Below, piece by piece: positions 8,488 to 16,610 of a stretch of 64,000 nucleotides of DNA; positions within the stretch are counted from its first letter, which is position 1; each line of letters opens with the position of its first letter. The stretch is from Cryobacterium adonitolivorans (GTDB lineage: Bacteria > Actinomycetota > Actinomycetes > Actinomycetales > Microbacteriaceae): contig NZ_SOFL01000033.1 of assembly GCF_004402695.1 (NCBI RefSeq), positions 65,533 through 129,532 on the forward strand. The letters are read 5' to 3'. Below the pieces are notes generated by a model, which had not been told where the DNA came from, made no database searches, and worked only from the letters and a program-made list of their open reading frames with translations. Both the position numbers and the translations under genes were made by a program.

Positions 8488-8946
8488 GTGGCACTGAACC
8501 TGGCCGAAGCCCTCTCGTCGATTGACACCCGAGCGGAGGCCGCCGACTGGCGGGCCGCCATCCGTCTCGCGGGCGCGGGACTCGTGGCCGGCGGCGCCAC
8601 CACGGATGCCTACACCGACGAGATGATTGACGCCGTCGAGAAGCACGGCCCCTACATCGTGATCGCCCCGGGCGTCGCCCTGGCGCACTCCCGCCCGTCG
8701 CCCGCGGTTCTCACCGGAGGGCTCAGCTGGGTTAGCCTGGCCACCCCCGTCGAGTTCGGCAACAAGGCCAACGACCCCGTCACCCTCGTGATCGGGCTGG
8801 CCGCCACAGACCACGACGCACACCTCCAGGTGATGCAGGCGCTCGCCGGGGTGCTCTCCGACAGCGCCGCGATGACGCGCCTGACCGCCGCCGGCACCGC
8901 CGACGAGGTTCGCGCCGTGCTCGGCGAACTCGCCGTCGCCGCGTAA
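8488..8946 (+). CDS. PTS EIIA component, ascorbate (SgaA/UlaC) type, 152 aa
   Basis: Accepts phosphate from HPr and passes it to the EIIB encoded next. It matches the mannitol/ascorbate EIIA fold, with the phosphorylated histidine in APGVALAHSRP (His67). The chosen ATG follows AGGAG with correct spacing. It is the first gene of a three-gene operon (63 nt to EIIB, 45 nt to EIIC). In the Ula nomenclature the order is C, B, A. I do not assign a ula symbol because no ascorbate catabolic genes are present. Confidence 0.9.
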   Translation: MALNLAEALSSIDTRAEAADWRAAIRLAGAGLVAGGATTDAYTDEMIDAVEKHGPYIVIAPGVALAHSRPSPAVLTGGLSWVSLATPVEFGNKANDPVTLVIGLAATDHDAHLQVMQALAGVLSDSAAMTRLTAAGTADEVRAVLGELAVAA

Positions 8947-9009
8947 CGTGGCCACCCGCATCCACCCCTGATTTCTTTTCTTACGTCACACCCAATCGAA
9001 AGGCACCCC

Positions 9010-9282
9010 ATGAAGATCGTCGCCGTCTGTGGAATGGGCATTGGAACCTCAGTGCTGCTGAAAATGAACGCCGAGAAGGTTCTCGCCAAGCTCGGCATTG
9101 ATGCGGATGTTGAAGCCGCCGACATGGGCGTGGCCCGCGGCGCCGCGCAGACCGCCGAGATCGTGCTCACCAGCGAGGAGCTGGCCGAGGAACTCGGCGA
9201 TGTGCCCGCCGAGGTCATCGTCATCAAGAACTTCTTCGATCTCGACGAGATCACCGAGAAGCTCACCGCCGCAGTCGAGTAA
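9010..9282 (+). CDS. PTS EIIB component, lactose/ascorbate type, 90 aa
   Basis: A small cytoplasmic phosphocarrier. The active-site cysteine is Cys7 in VAVCGMGIGTS, the P-loop-like signature of SgaB/UlaB proteins. The length is normal for the family. AAAGGCA precedes the ATG. It receives phosphate from the EIIA upstream and phosphorylates the sugar brought in by the EIIC downstream. Confidence 0.93.
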   Translation: MKIVAVCGMGIGTSVLLKMNAEKVLAKLGIDADVEAADMGVARGAAQTAEIVLTSEELAEELGDVPAEVIVIKNFFDLDEITEKLTAAVE

Positions 9283-9327
9283 CCCCTTCACCCCCTCTCT
9301 CAACCACAGAATAAGGAGCATCACACA

Positions 9328-10854
9328 ATGGAGTGGCTCGTCGTCATCCTGAATTTCATTGGGCAGCAGATCCTCAATGTGCCCGCGTATCTGATCGGCA
9401 TCATCACGGCTATCGGGCTCATGGCGCTCAAGCGCAACTCCGGTCAGGTGATCGGCGGTGCCCTCAAGGCGGCCCTCGGCTTCCTGATCCTCGGCGCCGG
9501 CGCGAACGTAGTGGTGGGCTCGCTCGACCCGCTGGGCCGGTTGATTCTCGAGGTGACCGGCGCCCAGGGCGTCATCCCCACCAACGAGGTCATCACCGCC
9601 ATCGCGCAGGAGCAGTTCGGCGCGCAGAGCGCCTACGTGCTCACCCTCGGGTTCCTGGTGATGCTGGCGCTGGCCCGGTTCACTCCTCTTAAATACGTGT
9701 TCCTCACCGGGCACCACATGGTCTTCATGGCCACCATGCTCACCGTGGTGCTCTCCGTCGGCTTCGGCGACGGCGCCAGCTGGCTCGTGGTTCTCATCGG
9801 CGCGCTGCTGCTCGGCGTGATCATGGTGGTGATGCCCGCGTTCGTGCACCCGTGGACCAAGAAGATCACCGGCAACGACACCATCGCCATCGGCCACTTC
9901 GGCACCCTCGGCTACATCGCCGCCGGTGCCGCCGGCCAGGTCGTGGGCCGCAGCAGCAAGTCCACCGAAGAGATCAAGTTCCCGCAGGGACTCAAGTTTT
10001 TGCGCGACTCGATGGTGGCCACGTCGCTGTCGATGGTGCTCATCTACATGGTCTTCGCCGTGTGGGGCCTCATCGCCCTGCCGCTGCAGGATGCGCTCGA
10101 CATCTTCGGCTCCGCCGACGCCGGCGCGTTCATCATGGCCGCCTTCGCTCAGGCGTTGCAGTTCGGTGTGGGCGTTGCGGTCATCCTTTACGGTGTGCGC
10201 ACCGTGCTTGGTGAACTCGTCCCCGCGTTCCAGGGCATCGCCGAGAAGGTCGTACCCGGTGCGCGCCCCGCGCTCGACATCCCGATCGTGTTCCCGTTCG
10301 GCGCCAACGCCGTGCTGATCGGCTTTCTGAGCTCGTTCGCCGGTGGCCTCATCGCCCTCGGTGTGCTGGCGGTCTGGCTGAACCCGGTCTTCGGGCTCGC
10401 GCTGATTCTGCCCGGCATGGTGCCGCACTTCTTCACCGGTGGTGGAGCCGGTGTCTACGGCAACGCGACCGGCGGACGCCTGGGCGCGATGATCGGTGGT
10501 TTCGTCAATGGCGTGATCATCACCATCCTGCCCGCCATTCTGCTGCTGGTGCTCGGCGACTTCGGCTTCGCCAACAGCACCTTCGGCGACGCGGACTTCG
10601 GCTGGTTCGGCACCCTCGTGGGTGTCAGCGTGGGAGTGGGCGGCGGACTCGCGGTCGTTCTCGCGATTCTCATCGCCGTCGTGCTGGTCAGCGTCGCGAT
10701 CGTCTACCAGATCCGTGTTGTGGACAAGGGCTGGGTGCCCGGGGCCAAGCGGGACGTCTGGATCGCGGAGGAGAAGGCGGCCGAGAAGGCCGTGCTCGAC
10801 GCCGAGAAGGCTCGTCGCAGGGCGGAGAAGGAAGCGGCGGCCGAGGCCGTCTAG
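9328..10854 (+). CDS. PTS EIIC permease, SgaT/UlaA family, 508 aa
   Basis: A membrane transporter of the ascorbate/SgaT family with about 11-12 hydrophobic segments. Family-typical stretches include VPAYLIGIITAIGLMALKR near the N-terminus and MVPHFFTGGGAGVYGNATGGR in the C-terminal half, matching the substrate-binding region of UlaA. The last 45 residues form a charged Lys/Glu/Ala-rich cytoplasmic tail, longer than in enteric UlaA. AATAAGGAG lies before the ATG and a strong hairpin follows the stop, so the operon ends here. The substrate is unknown: tkt and deoC nearby argue for a five-carbon sugar or polyol, while the family name suggests ascorbate. Confidence 0.92.
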   Translation: MEWLVVILNFIGQQILNVPAYLIGIITAIGLMALKRNSGQVIGGALKAALGFLILGAGANVVVGSLDPLGRLILEVTGAQGVIPTNEVITAIAQEQFGAQSAYVLTLGFLVMLALARFTPLKYVFLTGHHMVFMATMLTVVLSVGFGDGASWLVVLIGALLLGVIMVVMPAFVHPWTKKITGNDTIAIGHFGTLGYIAAGAAGQVVGRSSKSTEEIKFPQGLKFLRDSMVATSLSMVLIYMVFAVWGLIALPLQDALDIFGSADAGAFIMAAFAQALQFGVGVAVILYGVRTVLGELVPAFQGIAEKVVPGARPALDIPIVFPFGANAVLIGFLSSFAGGLIALGVLAVWLNPVFGLALILPGMVPHFFTGGGAGVYGNATGGRLGAMIGGFVNGVIITILPAILLLVLGDFGFANSTFGDADFGWFGTLVGVSVGVGGGLAVVLAILIAVVLVSVAIVYQIRVVDKGWVPGAKRDVWIAEEKAAEKAVLDAEKARRRAEKEAAAEAV

Positions 10855-10871
10855 TTCCACTCCGTTTGTTT

Positions 10872-10912
10872 CGCCAGAGGGCGGCTCCGCGGTGCGGGGT
10901 CGCCCTCTGGCG
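10872..10912 (+). terminator. Strong hairpin after the PTS operon
   Basis: CGCCAGAGGGCG (10872-10883) pairs perfectly with CGCCCTCTGGCG (10901-10912) around a 17-nt loop, 18 nt after the EIIC stop. There is no T-run, which is usual in high-GC actinobacteria. It also lies just before the end of the convergent RidA gene and may serve both. Confidence 0.8.
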
Positions 10913-10933
10913 TGGGGGGCATCCGCGGGGCAG

Positions 10934-11347
10934 TTAGTCGAGGACCGCGTAGGCCTCGAGCTCGACGAGCACGTCGGGTTCGAAGAGGAAGTCAATGCCA
11001 ATCACCGACACCGGCGGCAGTGGCTGCGGCAGGCCCAGCTCCTGGGCGACGAGCTCGATGCCGGCCATGAAGTCGGCGAACCGGCCCGGGGCCGACGCGT
11101 CGGTGAGGAAGAAACGCAACCGCACGACATCCGCGAAGGTGGCGCCCGCGCCTGCCAGTCCGAGGGCGGTGTTGCGGAGCACCTGGGCGACCTGCCCGGT
11201 GAGGTCGCCGGTGGCGATGTGGGTGGCGTCACCGTCGCGGGAGATCTGGCCGGCAACGTGCACGTGGCGGGTGCCGGTGCCGATGGCGACGTGGTGATAC
11301 GGCACGGGCTGGAACAGGTTGGCGGGGGAGAAGGTTTCGACGCTCAT
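10934..11347 (-). CDS. RidA/YjgF-family protein, 137 aa
   Basis: The RidA family hydrolyses reactive enamine/imine intermediates; members outside the archetypal clade have varied or unknown roles. Family features are the N-terminal FSPANLFQP, HVHVAGQISRD in the first strands and VRLRFFLTD in the middle. The archetypal substrate-binding arginine near the C-terminus is not obvious, so a non-canonical RidA subfamily is likely. It is divergent from an HxlR regulator 81 nt away, a common arrangement for regulated RidA genes. Confidence 0.88.
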   Translation of the reverse strand: MSVETFSPANLFQPVPYHHVAIGTGTRHVHVAGQISRDGDATHIATGDLTGQVAQVLRNTALGLAGAGATFADVVRLRFFLTDASAPGRFADFMAGIELVAQELGLPQPLPPVSVIGIDFLFEPDVLVELEAYAVLD

Positions 11348-11428
11348 GAGGCTGCTTTCGTTGAAGTCGGTTGGTGGTATCTCCTGTCTACCTAGTGCAC
11401 GAAGGGAACTTCAACGAGACTAGGTGTC

Positions 11429-11812
11429 ATGAATGACACCTCTCCGGCCGGATCCGCACTCCTCCAGGTGGATGCGCCGCACCGCGAACTGCTCGACCAA
11501 GTGCTCGATAAGTGGTCGCTGCAGGTGCTCGATGTGCTCTGCGGCACGAATCTGCGCTTCAACGAGCTGCGCCGCGCGGTGCCGGCGATCGGGCAGAAGT
11601 CGCTAACCGCGTCACTGCGCCGACTCGAGCGCAACGGCATGATCGAACGGGTGGTGCTGCAGACCCGCCCGGTGGCGGTGGAATACCGGATCGCCCCGGT
11701 GGGCAACACGCTCAACGAGCTCGTTGATGCGCTGCTGCGGTGGACCACGGAGAACCTGCCCGAGGTTCAGCGAGCGCGGGACAAATTCGACGCCGAGGAA
11801 GAGTCGCGCTGA
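11429..11812 (+). CDS. HxlR-family winged-helix regulator, 127 aa
   Basis: A compact MarR-like winged helix: LDKWSLQVLDVLCGTNLRFNEL is the family-typical first part and IGQKSLTASLRRLERNGMIER the recognition helix. HxlR proteins often sense redox or electrophile stress through a cysteine; here Cys38 (LDVLCG) is the only candidate. It is divergent from the RidA gene, which it probably controls together with itself. Confidence 0.9.
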   Translation: MNDTSPAGSALLQVDAPHRELLDQVLDKWSLQVLDVLCGTNLRFNELRRAVPAIGQKSLTASLRRLERNGMIERVVLQTRPVAVEYRIAPVGNTLNELVDALLRWTTENLPEVQRARDKFDAEEESR

Positions 11813-11855
11813 GCTGGAACCGACGCGGTCGAACGGAGCGGAGTACCGTTGGAGG

Positions 11856-12422
11856 ATGACCGAGCAGCAGCCATACGAGGTGGTGTCGAGCTACGACGAC
11901 TTTGAGGTGCGCCGGTACCCGGAGCATGTCTTGGCCGAGGTCGTTGTCGACGGGGAATTCGAGGACGCCGGCAACCGTGCCTTCCGCTCCCTGTTCGCCT
12001 ACATCAGCGGTGAAAACGTGTCCCGAATCAAGGTCTCGATGACAGCGCCGGTGGTTCAGGATGGCCCGTCGACGAAGATCGAGATGACTGCCCCTGTCGT
12101 GCAGCAACCCGGCTCCGCGGCCGAGAACACGCACCGGGTAGGGTTCGTGCTGCCGGCCGGGCTCACCGAAGACACCGCGCCGCGGCCGACCAACTCAGCG
12201 GTTCAACTGCGCACGGTTGCCGAAAGCACGGTGGCGGCCATCCGCTACCGAGGGCGCTGGACCGAGGAGAGCTACACCAAGCACCTCGAGGAGCTACGGG
12301 CGGCAATGGCGGCGGAAGGGCTGACAGAGACGGGCGGCCCCCGGTTCGCCCGGTTCGACCCGCCGCTCAAGCCCCCGTTCCTGCGGCACAACGAGGTGCT
12401 GCTCGAGGTTCGGGCCGTCTAG
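11856..12422 (+). CDS. SOUL family heme-binding-like protein, 188 aa
   Basis: The protein begins MTEQQPYEVVSSYDDFEVRRYPE, the signature opening of the SOUL/HBP family, and keeps FRSLFAYISGEN and two copies of KIxMTAPV. The family binds porphyrins in eukaryotes; the bacterial role is unknown. The ATG at 11856 is preceded directly by GGAGG with almost no spacer, unusually tight, but no other in-frame start gives the family N-terminus. It is 43 nt after the HxlR gene on the same strand. Confidence 0.88.
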   Translation: MTEQQPYEVVSSYDDFEVRRYPEHVLAEVVVDGEFEDAGNRAFRSLFAYISGENVSRIKVSMTAPVVQDGPSTKIEMTAPVVQQPGSAAENTHRVGFVLPAGLTEDTAPRPTNSAVQLRTVAESTVAAIRYRGRWTEESYTKHLEELRAAMAAEGLTETGGPRFARFDPPLKPPFLRHNEVLLEVRAV

Positions 12423-12505
12423 ATTCGAGCGCTCGTCGGCTAGATCTTGCTCAGGCGTGAATCGGAATTGAAGCCCGGCCCGTTCCAGAGACGTTGGGCT
12501 TGCAT

Positions 12506-12625
12506 TCACGCAGACGACTTCTGTGCGGCGATGCAGCCGACCCAGACCCCATCGCGCGCACGCGTCACACCCACGAACAGCTCGCGGCGGTCGCGTTCGT
12601 CGCGTTCGATCTGAGAATCGGTCAA
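12506..12625 (-). pseudogene. C-terminal scrap of a UvrD/Rep-type helicase
   Basis: The last 39 codons of this minus-strand frame read IERDERDRRELFVGVTRARDGVWVG, which is motif VI of superfamily 1A DNA helicases, ending at a normal stop at 12506. Upstream the frame continues only as the shadow of the oxidoreductase gene on the other strand, so the rest of the helicase is gone. Confidence 0.7.
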
Positions 12626-12649
12626 ACACCCGGCCGATAAAGTCTCAGC

Positions 12650-12820
12650 ATGGACAGTCAGAGAACGACGCCGGAAGAGCTCGCGATTTCGCTTGGAATA
12701 AGTGGGCGCAGAATCCGCCGTTGGCTTCGAGCCGAATTTCCCAGGACCGGTTCGGAGCAGGGGCAACGGTGGTCTCTTACAGAGGAAATGGCCGCAGCGG
12801 CTCGAGCTCGTTTCAGCTGA
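12650..12820 (+). CDS. Small HTH protein, 56 aa
   Basis: ATG at 12650, TGA at 12818-12820. The sequence opens with TPEELAISLGISGRRIRRWLR, a helix-turn-helix pattern, followed by EQGQRWSLTEEMAAAARARF, the second half of a small actinobacterial DNA-binding domain that also occurs at the N-terminus of larger nuclease or regulator proteins. It may be a free-standing regulator or the severed start of a longer protein. Codon use is less GC-rich than in the neighbours, and it adjoins the helicase scrap, so both may come from the same lost insertion. Confidence 0.55.
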   Translation: MDSQRTTPEELAISLGISGRRIRRWLRAEFPRTGSEQGQRWSLTEEMAAAARARFS

Positions 12821-12886
12821 TTCGGAACCTTCGGAGAAGAAGCTCGCGCAGGGAAACATTCCGGTCCCACCGACGTTGCCTTCGAT

Positions 12887-13954
12887 ATGAAAGCCATTGT
12901 GTACAGCCAGACCGGTGACCCATCCGTGCTTCAGCTCGTGGATCGGCCGGTGGCCGAACCCGGTGCGGGCGAGGTGCGGGTGCGCATCGTGGTCAGTGGT
13001 GTGAACCCCACCGACTGGAAGTCGCGCCGCGGTTCGGCGCCGGGCGAGAAGCTGGCGTTCGACGACGTCGTGCCCGGTCAGGACGGCGCCGGCATCGTGG
13101 AAGCGGTCGGCGCGGGCGTGGAGCACGTCTCGGTGGGCGATCGGGTCTGGATGGCGCTCGCCGCGTACCAGCGGGCGAATAGCGGGTCCGCGCAGGAGCA
13201 GGCCGTCCTTCCCGCCGAGCGGGTCTTCAAGCTGCCGGCGACCGCGAGCTTCGACCAGGGCGCGAGCCTCGGAGTGCCGGCGATCACGGCGCACCGCGCG
13301 TTGACGGTTGCCGAGGACGGCCCGCGCCGGCTGCAACCGGGAGCGCTCGCGGGCAAGGTGGTGCTCGTGGCGGGTGGCGCAGGTGCAGTCGGGCACGCCG
13401 CGATTCAGCTGGCCCGGTGGGCCGGGGCATCCGTCATCACGACCGTGAGCTCGCCGGCGAAGGCGGCACTCGCCACGGCCGCGGGCGCGCAGCACGTGCT
13501 CACCTACACCGACCCGGACATCGTCGCCCAGATCCGGGCGATCGCACCGGAGGGTGTGGACCTGATCGTTGAGGTCGCGCCCGCCCAGAATGCGCCGCTC
13601 GACCTGGCGGTCATCCGCAATCGCGGGTCGATCGCGGTCTACGCCAACAACGGCGGCGACCAGATGACGCTCGACGTGCGCCAGCACTTCAGCCTCAACG
13701 TGCGCTACCAGTTCGTGCTGCTCTACACGGTGGGGATGGATGCGATTCGGGCGGCGGCCGAGGACATCAACGCGGCCCTCATCGACGGCGCACTCACCGT
13801 GGGGGAGGAAGCGGGGCTGCCCCTGCACCGCACCGATCTTGCCCACACGGCGGATGCCCACACCCTGATGGAGAGCGGCGTCGTGGGGAAGGTGCTGATC
13901 GACGTTTCGGTCGGCAAGCACGAGAGCGCGTCGACCGGGCATCCCGCAGGATAG
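12887..13954 (+). CDS. NADPH:quinone reductase-like MDR oxidoreductase, 355 aa
   Basis: A medium-chain dehydrogenase/reductase without structural-zinc cysteines. It has a GroES-like N-terminal half (PGQDGAGIVEAVGAGV, GDRVWMA) and a Rossmann half with VLVAGGAGAVGHAAIQLARWAGA (residues 159-181). This composition matches zeta-crystallin-type quinone reductases, which take electrons from NADPH. The C-terminus carries a 12-residue Ser/His-rich tail. The next gene starts 6 nt after the stop, so they are probably cotranscribed. Confidence 0.9.
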   Translation: MKAIVYSQTGDPSVLQLVDRPVAEPGAGEVRVRIVVSGVNPTDWKSRRGSAPGEKLAFDDVVPGQDGAGIVEAVGAGVEHVSVGDRVWMALAAYQRANSGSAQEQAVLPAERVFKLPATASFDQGASLGVPAITAHRALTVAEDGPRRLQPGALAGKVVLVAGGAGAVGHAAIQLARWAGASVITTVSSPAKAALATAAGAQHVLTYTDPDIVAQIRAIAPEGVDLIVEVAPAQNAPLDLAVIRNRGSIAVYANNGGDQMTLDVRQHFSLNVRYQFVLLYTVGMDAIRAAAEDINAALIDGALTVGEEAGLPLHRTDLAHTADAHTLMESGVVGKVLIDVSVGKHESASTGHPAG

Positions 13955-13959
13955 AAGGC

Positions 13960-14370
13960 ATGGCTCACCGTCAACGCACACCCGCCGATTCTGACGCCAC
14001 CGGCGATCGGGCGGAAAAGACCTGCACCTCGTGTGGGCGCCGCATTCAGTGGCGCGCGAAGTGGGCCGACAACTGGGACGCGGTGAAGTACTGCTCGGCC
14101 GCGTGCCGCTCACATGGCGTTGATCCGACAGACCTCCGGCTGGAGGAGACCATTGTGACGCTGCTGGGCGCGCGGGCGCAGGATGCCACGATCTGCCCGT
14201 CCGACGCGGCGCGCGCGATCGGCGGCGAGGAGTGGCGCGACCTCATGGAGCCGGCCCGACGGGCAGCCCGCCGCATGGTCGCCCGCGGCGAGCTGCAGAT
14301 CACGCAGGGCGGGAGCGTGGTCGATCCCTCGACAGCCAAGGGCCCGATCCGGTTGCGGCGGCCGCGCTAG
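13960..14370 (+). CDS. DUF2256/DUF3253 fusion protein, 136 aa
   Basis: The N-terminal zinc-ribbon-like DUF2256 part has Cys22, Cys25, Cys45 and Cys49 in CTSCGRRIQWRAKW ... VKYCSAACR. The C-terminal part (residues 58-136, ICPSDAARAIGGEEWRDLM) is a DUF3253 winged-helix-like domain. Both families have no established function. AGGA precedes the ATG. It lies 6 nt after the quinone reductase gene. Confidence 0.85.
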   Translation: MAHRQRTPADSDATGDRAEKTCTSCGRRIQWRAKWADNWDAVKYCSAACRSHGVDPTDLRLEETIVTLLGARAQDATICPSDAARAIGGEEWRDLMEPARRAARRMVARGELQITQGGSVVDPSTAKGPIRLRRPR

Positions 14371-14455
14371 CGCCGCCAGGTCAACGCGGAATGGCTAGGG
14401 ACGCCAGCCGGGAGCGGGCCCAGCAACTGGCTGTAGCCCGAGCTATAACCCCGGC

Positions 14456-14908
14456 ATGAGTACGCCAACCCGGATTCTCGACGCGCGCGCACGGGCCGGT
14501 CTCTCGCAGAGCCAGTTGGCCCTGCGCGCGGGAGTTTCGCAGCCCAATCTCTCCGCTTACGAGGCCGGCCGCGTGCAGCCGCGGCCCGAGACCCTCGCCC
14601 GCATTCTGGCCGCCACCGCTGAGCGGCCGTCGGTCGTGCTGCAGCGCGAGCGGGACCGCGTGCTCGAGCTGGCCGGCCACCGCGGGGCGGGCGCCGTGCG
14701 GGTCTTCGGCAGCATCGCCCGGGGCACGGATGCCGTCGGCAGCGACATCGACATCCTCGTCACCTTCGCCCCCGACGCCTCCATTCTCGATGCGGCCGGA
14801 CTCGTCCTCGACCTCGAGAACCTGCTCGGCGTGCACGTTAACGTGATGAGCGACCGCGCCGAGGGCGCCATCCGTGATCGCGCCGTCGCCGAGGCGGTAC
14901 CGCTTTGA
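14456..14908 (+). CDS. XRE-type HTH fused to MNT nucleotidyltransferase (MntA-like antitoxin), 150 aa
   Basis: Residues 8-55 are a Cro/CI-type helix-turn-helix (AGLSQSQLALRAGVSQPNLS). Residues 78-145 are a minimal nucleotidyltransferase with GSIARG (85-90) and the metal-binding pair Asp97/Asp99 in SDIDIL. MNT enzymes of MntA/HepT pairs block their HEPN toxin by adding AMP to its tyrosine. The fused HTH suggests the protein also represses its own operon. The partner gene downstream is reduced to a stub, so this antitoxin appears orphaned. Confidence 0.87.
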   Translation: MSTPTRILDARARAGLSQSQLALRAGVSQPNLSAYEAGRVQPRPETLARILAATAERPSVVLQRERDRVLELAGHRGAGAVRVFGSIARGTDAVGSDIDILVTFAPDASILDAAGLVLDLENLLGVHVNVMSDRAEGAIRDRAVAEAVPL

Positions 14909-14943
14909 GCAACGGCGTCCGCGGAAGCGCCGAACAGTGACGC

Positions 14944-15096
14944 ACGAATTCGACCGACCCGGACGTCGCTTGGGCCGAGCTGCGGGCCATGCGCAACTAT
15001 CTCGCCCGCGATTACGCGAACACCGACTATCAGATCATCTGGAATGCCCTCGTCACGGACTTTCCGCGGCTGCTGGTGCAGTTGGGGATTGCGTGA
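14944..15096 (+). pseudogene. HepT-like (DUF86) HEPN toxin remnant
   Basis: From 14956 the frame reads DPDVAWAELRAMRNYLARDYANTDYQIIWNALVTDFPRLL, matching the last third of HepT toxins. An in-frame stop at 14938-14940 closes the frame upstream and no N-terminal HepT sequence is found in any frame. The catalytic and AMPylation motif R-x4-H-x-Y has become R-x4-R-D-Y: the histidine is lost but the target tyrosine is kept. It directly follows the MntA-like gene, as expected for a toxin that has been inactivated. Confidence 0.72.
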
Positions 15097-15111
15097 GCTA
15101 CCGAGATGGGG

Positions 15112-16407
15112 CTAGAAACCGGCGCGGTCGAACGCCTGGATCAGGGTGGGCCGGCGGCGGTTCTCTTCGCGCAGCTCGACCATGATGAGCGGGAACCGCG
15201 CCGCGGCATCCGTCGCCTTCAACGCTCGGCGCAGCTGCCGTAGGCGGGCGACCGCGGACTTGTAGTTTTGCGGTTTAGAAATCTCCAGGTCGGTCTGGAT
15301 GAGTCGGATGAGCACCGGAACCACGGCGGCCGGATCGGTTTTCTCCCGCGCGGCGACGAGCGTGGTCCACAACCTCACATCCGTCGTGAGCCGCTCGGCT
15401 GACTCCCAGGCACGATCGACAAGCCCCCGGCCGAGCAGGGTGGCGATCAACTCACCCGGATGCTGCGTCTCGAGTTTCGCGTAGACCGGCTCGGCGAGGG
15501 AGCTCCATTCCACGTGGTTGTTCTCGTCGGCGGCCTGCGCGAGGGCCAGGGCATTCTTGGACGACGGCCACCGGTCGAAAACAACCTGCCGGGCTGCGAC
15601 CTCCTCGTGAGGGCGGTGCGCGTGCAGAAGCTCGCACCAGAAGTGGCCAGCATGCTCGGCCTGAAAACTGGTCTCGAGCAGGGTGGCCCGCTCGGCGTAC
15701 GCGAGGGCCTGGTCGACGGCGCCGACCTCATCCAGAGCCTTCGCCAGATCACGCATCCGGTACGAGCGGGTGAGGTCGCCGAAGCTGGCGATGACCGCGT
15801 CGGGGTCGCCGCTCGCGACGGCCAGCCGTTCCCGGTAGCGGCCGATCAACCAGCGGTTCGAGTCGTAAGGGTCGGTGCGTGGGGGAAGGGCCGCCTCGAG
15901 CTCATCCAGGCGATTGGCCAGCAGGGACAGGCCCGCCGCGCCGAGGGCATTCGCGTAGGCGGCGATATCGGGCTCGAAGTAGTCCTGGGTGCCGTCGAAG
16001 CGGAAGTCGATGAGCCAGGTGGCGAGCACGGTCGGCTTGGGCGGCGTGGCGTTACACAGCTCGGCGTGGAGGGCGAGAAGCTCGTAGGCGAGATCGCCGA
16101 TCTCGCCGTTGGAGTCATCGGCGCGCAACGCCACGGTGACCACGTTGGCGAGTGCCTTCTGTGTCGTGGGGATGAGGGCGGCGCTACCCCAGGTCTGCGC
16201 CGCTCTGCGGAGTTCGTGCACCCCAGCAAAGGCCTGGTTGGCGTATTCGGAGACCGCGTCCCACCGGATCAGTTCTCGCCGGGTGCGGAACATCGCCAGA
16301 CTGCGGGTGCGGGCCTGGGCGAGGGTGTCGGCGGATGCGTCGGCGGGCGAGGCGACGGAAGGCGCGTTGGGCTCGGTCGCGGGTCGTTCGAACTCTGACG
16401 GGTGCAT
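15112..16407 (-). CDS. DUF6880-like helical repeat protein, 431 aa
   Basis: Residues about 170-420 are a series of TPR-like helix pairs (IASFGDLTRSYRMRDLAKALDEVGAVDQALAYAERA) as in DUF6880 and in the C-terminal part of SWIM zinc-finger proteins. No SWIM CxCx(n)CxH motif is present. A disordered Ala/Pro/Ser-rich start precedes them. The function is unknown; such repeats usually bind other proteins. Confidence 0.7.
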   Translation of the reverse strand: MHPSEFERPATEPNAPSVASPADASADTLAQARTRSLAMFRTRRELIRWDAVSEYANQAFAGVHELRRAAQTWGSAALIPTTQKALANVVTVALRADDSNGEIGDLAYELLALHAELCNATPPKPTVLATWLIDFRFDGTQDYFEPDIAAYANALGAAGLSLLANRLDELEAALPPRTDPYDSNRWLIGRYRERLAVASGDPDAVIASFGDLTRSYRMRDLAKALDEVGAVDQALAYAERATLLETSFQAEHAGHFWCELLHAHRPHEEVAARQVVFDRWPSSKNALALAQAADENNHVEWSSLAEPVYAKLETQHPGELIATLLGRGLVDRAWESAERLTTDVRLWTTLVAAREKTDPAAVVPVLIRLIQTDLEISKPQNYKSAVARLRQLRRALKATDAAARFPLIMVELREENRRRPTLIQAFDRAGF

Positions 16408-16464
16408 GGCAGCAAGTCTTGCAGCTTCGGGTGAGCGCTGAGCCGACGCTGGCGGTTTTGAGGG

Positions 16465-16608
16465 TCACGCTGCCCGGCGCTGTGTCAGCGCGGCGTCCGC
16501 AGACAGACGGCCGGCACCGGCGAGAACCAGGGTGACGGCGCTGGCGGCCAGCACAAGAGTCAGCTCGTAGCCGCCCTCGGCAGCAAAAATGCCGAAGGAC
16601 AGGTGCAC
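16465..16608 (-). pseudogene. Truncated DoxX-family gene, C-terminal end only
   Basis: The frame reads HLSFGIFAAEGGYELTLVLAASAVTLVLAGAGRLSADAAL and stops at 16465. It matches the last transmembrane segment and the GPGRxSxD-like end of DoxX membrane proteins. Homology starts abruptly at 16608, exactly where the IS-like sequence at 16611 begins, so the 5' part was probably removed by insertion and deletion. Confidence 0.7.
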
Positions 16609-16610
16609 CA

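Noticed and set aside
9049-11001. 650-codon open frame on the minus strand opposite the PTS genes
   Set aside because: Its composition is dominated by His, Glu, Gly and Asp, as expected for the antisense of GC-rich coding DNA, and it lies opposite EIIB and EIIC with clear family matches.
12506-14113. 535-codon minus-strand frame across the quinone reductase gene
   Set aside because: Only its last 39 codons (helicase motif VI) resemble a protein; the rest is the antisense shadow of the MDR gene.
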